Origin: Streptomyces sp. WM4235
GTDB lineage: Bacteria; Actinomycetota; Actinomycetes; Streptomycetales; Streptomycetaceae
DNA: 7,815 nt
Direction: 5' to 3'
Assembly: GCF_001279725.1 (NCBI RefSeq)
Contig: NZ_LGDE01000064.1
Span: 1-7,815 of the forward strand
Positions 1 through 6,000 of this stretch are shown in pieces; positions within the stretch are counted from its first letter, which is position 1, and each line of letters begins with the position of its first letter. The translations under genes were made by a program, and so were the position numbers. A model generated the notes under the pieces. It was not told the origin of the DNA. It was given only the letters and a program-made list of their open reading frames with translations, and ran no database searches.

Positions 1-3000
1 GCCGGGTCCATCAGCTCGATCGCCGAGACGGGCGCCGTCGGGTCCGCGACCACGGCCGTCAGGAGCCGCACGAGCCGATCGGCCAGGGTCCGGACCGTCC
101 CCTCGTCGAAGAGATCGACGGCATAGCGCACCCCGCAGGTCATGCCCGCGCCCAGCGCGTCACGGTCGGGCGTCCGCCGGAAGAGGATCTCCAGGTCGAA
201 CTTGGCGGCCCCGGCGGCCACCGGAACCTCCTCGGCGGCCAGCCCGGCGAGCGGACGCGCCACCTCGGCGCCGCCCTCGTAGGCCACCATCGTCTGGAAG
301 AGGGGGTGCCGGGCCAGCGACCGCTGCGGGTTGACGGCCTCCACGACCGCGTCGAAGGGCAGGTCGGCGTGGTCGAGCGCGGCCGTGCCGGCCGCCGCGG
401 TGCGCCGCAGCACCTCCGCGAAGTCGGGCTCCCCCGACAGGTCGGCGCGCATCACCACGGTGTTGACGAAGAAGCCGACCAGCGGATCGAGGGCCTCCTC
501 GCCGCGCCCGGCGACCGGGCTGCCCAGCGGGATGTCCTCTCCCGCGCCGAGCCGGTGCAGCAGCGCCGCCACCGCGGCCGTGACGACGGTGAACACCGTC
601 GTGCCGGCCGATCCGGCCAGCCCGTCCAGGCCCGTCACCAGCTCGGTGGGCAGGACCGTTTCGAGGGTGGCGCCCCGGTGTGAGGGCACGGCCGGCCGCG
701 GCCGGTCCACCGGAAGGGACAACTCCTGCGGCAGCCCCGCCAGCGCGGTGCGCCAGAAGTCCGCCTGGCGGTGCGCCGGCGAGCCCTCCGCCGCCGGGTC
801 GCCGAGCAACTCCCGCTGCCACAGCGCGTAGTCCGCGTACTGCACCGGCAGCGGAGCGAACTCCGGTGCCCGGCCGTCGAGGCGGGCCGTGTACGCGCGA
901 TCCAGGTCGGCCAGCAGGGGACCGGCCGACCACTCGTCGCCCGCTATGTGGTGCACCAGCAGGAGGAGCGTCCAGTCCTCCGGGCCCGCCTCCAACAGCG
1001 TGACCCGCAGCGGGAGTTCAGACCCCGGATCGAAGGCGTGGGCCGCCGCCTCCTCGGTCCGCGCGGCCAGTTCACCGGCCGGCACCCGGGCCGTCGAGAA
1101 CGGCACCACGGCCTCGGCGGGGGCCAGGATCCGCTGGTACGGGCCCTCGGCGTCCTCGGCGAACAGGGTGCGCAGGGCCTCGTGGCGGCCCACCACGTCG
1201 GCGACCGCCGCCCGCAGCGCCGCCGGGTCGAGAGCCCCGCGCAGGCGCAGCACGAGCGGAATGTTGTAGGTGGCGTTCGGGCCGTCCATCCGGTGCAGGA
1301 ACCACAACCGGGCCTGGGCGTACGACAAAGGCAACCGGTCCGGGCGCGCGCCCGCGACCAGCGCGGGGCGCGCGGCCCCTCCCCGGCCGTCCAGCCGCGC
1401 GGCGAGCGCGGTGACCGTACGGGCCTCGAACACGTCCCGGATCGAGCACTCGGTGCCCGTCGCCCGGATCCGGGCGACCACCCGGGTGGCCAGCAGGGAG
1501 TGCCCGCCGAGCCGGAAGAAGTCGGCGTCGGCGCCGACGGCGGACAGCCCCAGCGCCTCCGCGAACACCTCGGCGACCCGCACCTCGGCGGCGCCCCGCG
1601 GTGCCCGGCCGGTCGGCTCGTCCGTCGACACGGGCGCCGGCAGGGCGGCCCGGTCGAGCTTTCCGCTGATCGTGGTCGGCAGTTCCGCCAGGGTCATCAC
1701 GACGGCCGGGACCATGTGGTCCGGCAGCACGCGCGCCAGTTCCTCGCGCAGCGCCGCCGGATCGGCCGGGCCCGTGACGTAGCCGACGAGCCGGGGGATG
1801 CCGGGGATGTCCTCGCGGACCACGACGGCCGCCGCGCTCACGCCGTCGAGCACGGCGAGCGCGCTCTCCACCTCGCCGAGCTCGACGCGGAACCCGCGGA
1901 TCTTCACCTGGTCGTCGGCCCGGCCCAGGAACTCGATCAGGCCGTCGGCCCGCCACCGGGCCAGGTCGCCGGTCCGGTACATCCGGCTGCCCGGCCCGCC
2001 GAACGGGTCGCAGACGAAACGCTCCGACGTCAGTGCCGGACGCCCCAGGTACCCGCGGGCGTTCTGCTCGCCCGCCAGGTACAGCTCACCGGGCACGCCG
2101 ACGGGCACCGGCCGCAGCCGGGCGTCGAGCACGTGGGCCCGGGCGTTGTCCAACGGCCGCCCCACCACCGGGGTGGCGCAGTCGCCGACCCGGGCGACCA
2201 GCGCGTCCACCGTGAACTCGGTGGGCCCGTAGTAGTTGACGACCTCCACGTCGGCGACCTCGCGCAGCTCCGACCAGAGCCCCGCCGGCACGGCCTCGCC
2301 GCCCAGCAGGAACAGCGGCGGGCGCCACGATCCGGTCAGCAGCCCGGCGTCCACGAGCCGGCGGCCGTACGACGGCGTCACGTCGAGGGCGTCGACGCGC
2401 TCCTGACGCACGTACGCCACGACCGCGTCCGCGTCCCGCCGACCGTACTCGTCGAGAACGTGCAGCTCGTGGCCGGCGACCAGCCACAGCAGCTGCTCCC
2501 ACGAGGAGTCGAAGGAGAAGGAGGCCGTGTGCAGGGCGCGCACCCGGCGTCCGAGACGGGCCGCGACCGGCAGGTACAGGTCCCGCTCGTGGTCGCGGAA
2601 CAGCCGGGTCAGGCCGGCGTGCCGGAGCACGACGCCCTTCGGGCGACCCGTGGAACCCGAGGTGTAGATGACGTACGCCGCGTGCTCGGGGTCCACGTCC
2701 GCGTCCGGGCCCGCCACCGCAGAGGCGAAACGTTCCACCGTCGAGGGCGCGTCCAGGACCACGGCGGGAACGCCCGCGACGCGGTCGGCGACCGCGAGGG
2801 TGGTCACCACGCACACCGGGGCGGCGTCCTCCACCATGAACGCCAACCGCTCGGCCGGCAGGTCGAGGTCGAGCGGCAGGTACGCGCCGCCGGCCTTCAG
2901 TACGGCCAGGACCGCCACCACGGCGTCGGCCGAGCGCGGCACGGCGAGGGCCACCACCGCGTCGGGCCCGACGCCCTCCTCGACCAGCACCGAGGCCAGC

Positions 3001-6000
3001 CGGTCCGCACGGTCGCGGAGCTCGGCGAACGTCAGCCGCTCCGCACCCGCGACCAGCGCGAGCGCGTCCGGATCCAGGGCGGCCCGCTCCGCGAACACCC
3101 GCGTCACGCCCTGCGGCGGCACCGGGCGGTCGGTCGCGTTCCAGCGGTCCATGCGGGCCCGCTCGGTCTCCGCGCGCAGCTCCCACGCCGACACGGGGCG
3201 GGTCGGATCGGCGACCGCCTCGGCCAGCACCCGCAGCAGCCGGTCCGTGAACGTCTCCACCGTCGCTCGGTCGAACAGCGCGGTGGAGTAGAAGACCTCC
3301 AGCTCCAGGTCCTCGCTGTGCGCCGCGTCCGAGAAGGTGATGTCGAGGTCGAACTTGGTGGCCCCGGGGTCCACCCGGTCCACCCGCGCCGGCAACCCGA
3401 ACAGGACCCGTACGTCCTGGGTCACGGTGCTGTGGGACACCATCGTCTGGAACAACGGATGCCGCGCCAGCGAGCGTTCGGGGTTGACGGCCTCCACGAC
3501 CTGGTCGAAGGGCAGGTCGGAGTGGTCCAGCGCCGTCAGGTCCGCGGTCCGTACCCGCTCCAGCACCTCGCCGAAGGCCGGGTCGCCGGACAGGTCGGTG
3601 CGCAGCACCAGCGTGTTGACGAAGAAGCCGACCAGTTCGTCCAGGGCGCTGTCGGCCCGACCGGCGACGGGGCTGCCCAACACGATGTCCTCGCCGGCGC
3701 CGAGCCGGTGCAGGAGCGCCGCCACCGCCGCGTGCACGACCATGAAGACGCTGGTGCCGCTCTCCCGGGCCAATGTCCTTATGCCCGAGGCGAGTTCGGA
3801 GGGCAGGGGGCGGTACACCAGCGCCCCCGCGTGATCGGCGACGGCCGGTCGCGGTCGATCGGCTGGCAGTCCCGCCTCCTCGGGCAGGGCGTCGAGGACC
3901 CGCCGCCAGTACCCGGCCTGCTCGCCCGCCACCGAACCCGGCTCGTCCACCGCGCCCAGCAGCCGGCGCTGCCACAGGGCGAAGTCGCCGTACTGGAGCT
4001 CCAGTGGGGGGAACCGGGGCGCTTCACCGGCGCACCGGGCGGCGTAGGCCTGCTCCAGGTCGCGCAGGAACGGCCCCATGGACCACTCGTCGCTCGCGAT
4101 GTGGTGCAGCAACACCACCAGCGCGTCCGCGCCGGACCGGGCGTCGCGCACCAGCGTCACCCGCAGGGGCGCCTGCGCCGACAGGTCGAAGAGGTGGGTG
4201 AGCGCGAGGTCCACGGCGGCGTCGAAGCCGCCCTCCGGCACGTCGCGCAGGTGCAGCCGGACGTCCGCCTCGGCCGGGCTCAGCACCCGCTGGTACGGAA
4301 CGCCCTCGCGCTCGCCGTACACCGTCCGCAGCGCCTCGTGCCGGGTGACGACGTCACCCAGCGCGGCGCGCAGGGCCTCGGCGTCCAACGCGCTGTCGAA
4401 GCGCACCGCGAACGGGATGTTGTACGTGGCGCTGGGGCCCTCCACCTGGTGCAGGAACCACAGACGCTGCTGCGCGTACGACAGCGGCAGCGGATCGGGG
4501 CGGTCCCCGGCGGTCGGCGTCGGACGGGCCGCGGCGGTGCGGTCGGCGAGCCGCGCCGCCAAAGCCGCGACCGTACGGGCCTCGAAGACGTCGCGGATCC
4601 CGCACTCGCGGTCCAGCGCGGTCCGCACCCGGGCGATCACCCGGGCGGCCAACAGCGAATGCCCGCCCAGGGAGAAGAAGTCGTCGTCCGGACCCACGGC
4701 CGGCAGGGCCAGCACCTCCGCGAAGATTCCCGCGAGGATCTCCTCACGGGCACCGCGCGGCGCACGACCGGAACCGGTCAGACCGGACAGGTCGGGGGCC
4801 GGGAGCGAACGCCGGTCGACCTTCCCGTTCGAGGTCAGCGGGAACGCGTCCAGCACCACCACCGCCGACGGGACCATGTACTCGGGCAGCCGCCGGGCCG
4901 CCGCCCGGCGCAACGCGCCCGCCTCGGGGGCCGGGCCGTCGCCGGCCGGGGTGACGTACCCGACCAGTGCCGGGAAGCCGGGCAGGTCCTCGCGGACCAG
5001 GACCACGGCGCGCCCCGCGCCCTCGGCCGCCGTCAGCGCCGCCTCGATCTCGCCGAGTTCGATCCGGAAGCCGCGCAGCTTGATCTGGTCGTCGGCCCGG
5101 CCGACGAACTCGATCCGCCCGTCCGCGGTCCGCCGGGCCAGGTCGCCCGTGCGGTACATGCGCTCGCCCGGCCCGCCGAACGGGTCGGCGGTGAACCGCT
5201 CGGACGTCAACGCGGGCCGCCCGAGGTAGCCCCGGGCGAGCTGGGAGCCGCTCAGGTACAGCTCGCCCTGACGGCCCGGGGCGACCGGGCGCAGGGCGCC
5301 GTCCAGGACGTACGCCCGCGTGTTCCAGAACGGCACGCCGATGTCCGGGACACCGGTGTGGTCGGGCGCCAGGTCCGCGGAGGTCGCCCAGACGGTGGCC
5401 TCGGTCGGCCCGTAGACGTTGGTGACGGACAGCGCGGTACGGGCCAGCCGCTCGGCCAGCACGGCCGGCAGGGCCTCTCCGCCGACGAGGACCCGGGTGC
5501 CGTCCAGGGTGGTCGGCCGACCGTCCTCCAGCAGCGCGTGCCACAGGGAGGGGGTGGCCTGCATGACGGCCGGGCGGTGCTCGTCGACGAGGGCGGCCAG
5601 GGCCGCCGGGTCGCGCACGGTGTCCCGGTCGGCGAGGACCACCGTCGCCCCGCAGATCAGCGGGGTGTGGATCTCCAACGCGGCGATGTCGAAGGAGATG
5701 GTGGTGACGGCCACCAGCCGGTCGTTCGGGGTCAGTTCGAGGACCTCGGCCTGCATGTGCAGGAAGTTGGCCAGGGCGCCGTGCGAGATCACCACGCCCT
5801 TGGGGCGGCCGGTGGAGCCCGAGGTGTGGATGACGTACGCCGGGTGCTCCGGGTCCGGGGCGCGCAGGTCGGCCGCCGGGTCCTCGGGTCTGACGCCGGC
5901 GAGCGCGGCGAGCGTGTCCGGGGCGTCCAGGACCAGGGTCTCCACCCCCGCGACCTGCGGGGCGAGGGCGGCACTGTCCAGGGTGGTCAGCACGCACACG

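Noticed and set aside
2086..3975. Long minus-strand open frame (629 codons)
   Set aside because: Same strand as the NRPS but out of frame with it; the product is Gly/Arg/Ala-rich without motifs, while the NRPS frame carries all C2 and A2 motifs.
4078..5229. Long open frame on the plus strand (383 codons)
   Set aside because: It lies fully antisense to C2, T1 and the end of A1, whose conserved motifs are intact on the minus strand. Its product is low-complexity Ser/Arg/Ala sequence without recognisable motifs, as expected for the opposite strand of a high-GC gene.
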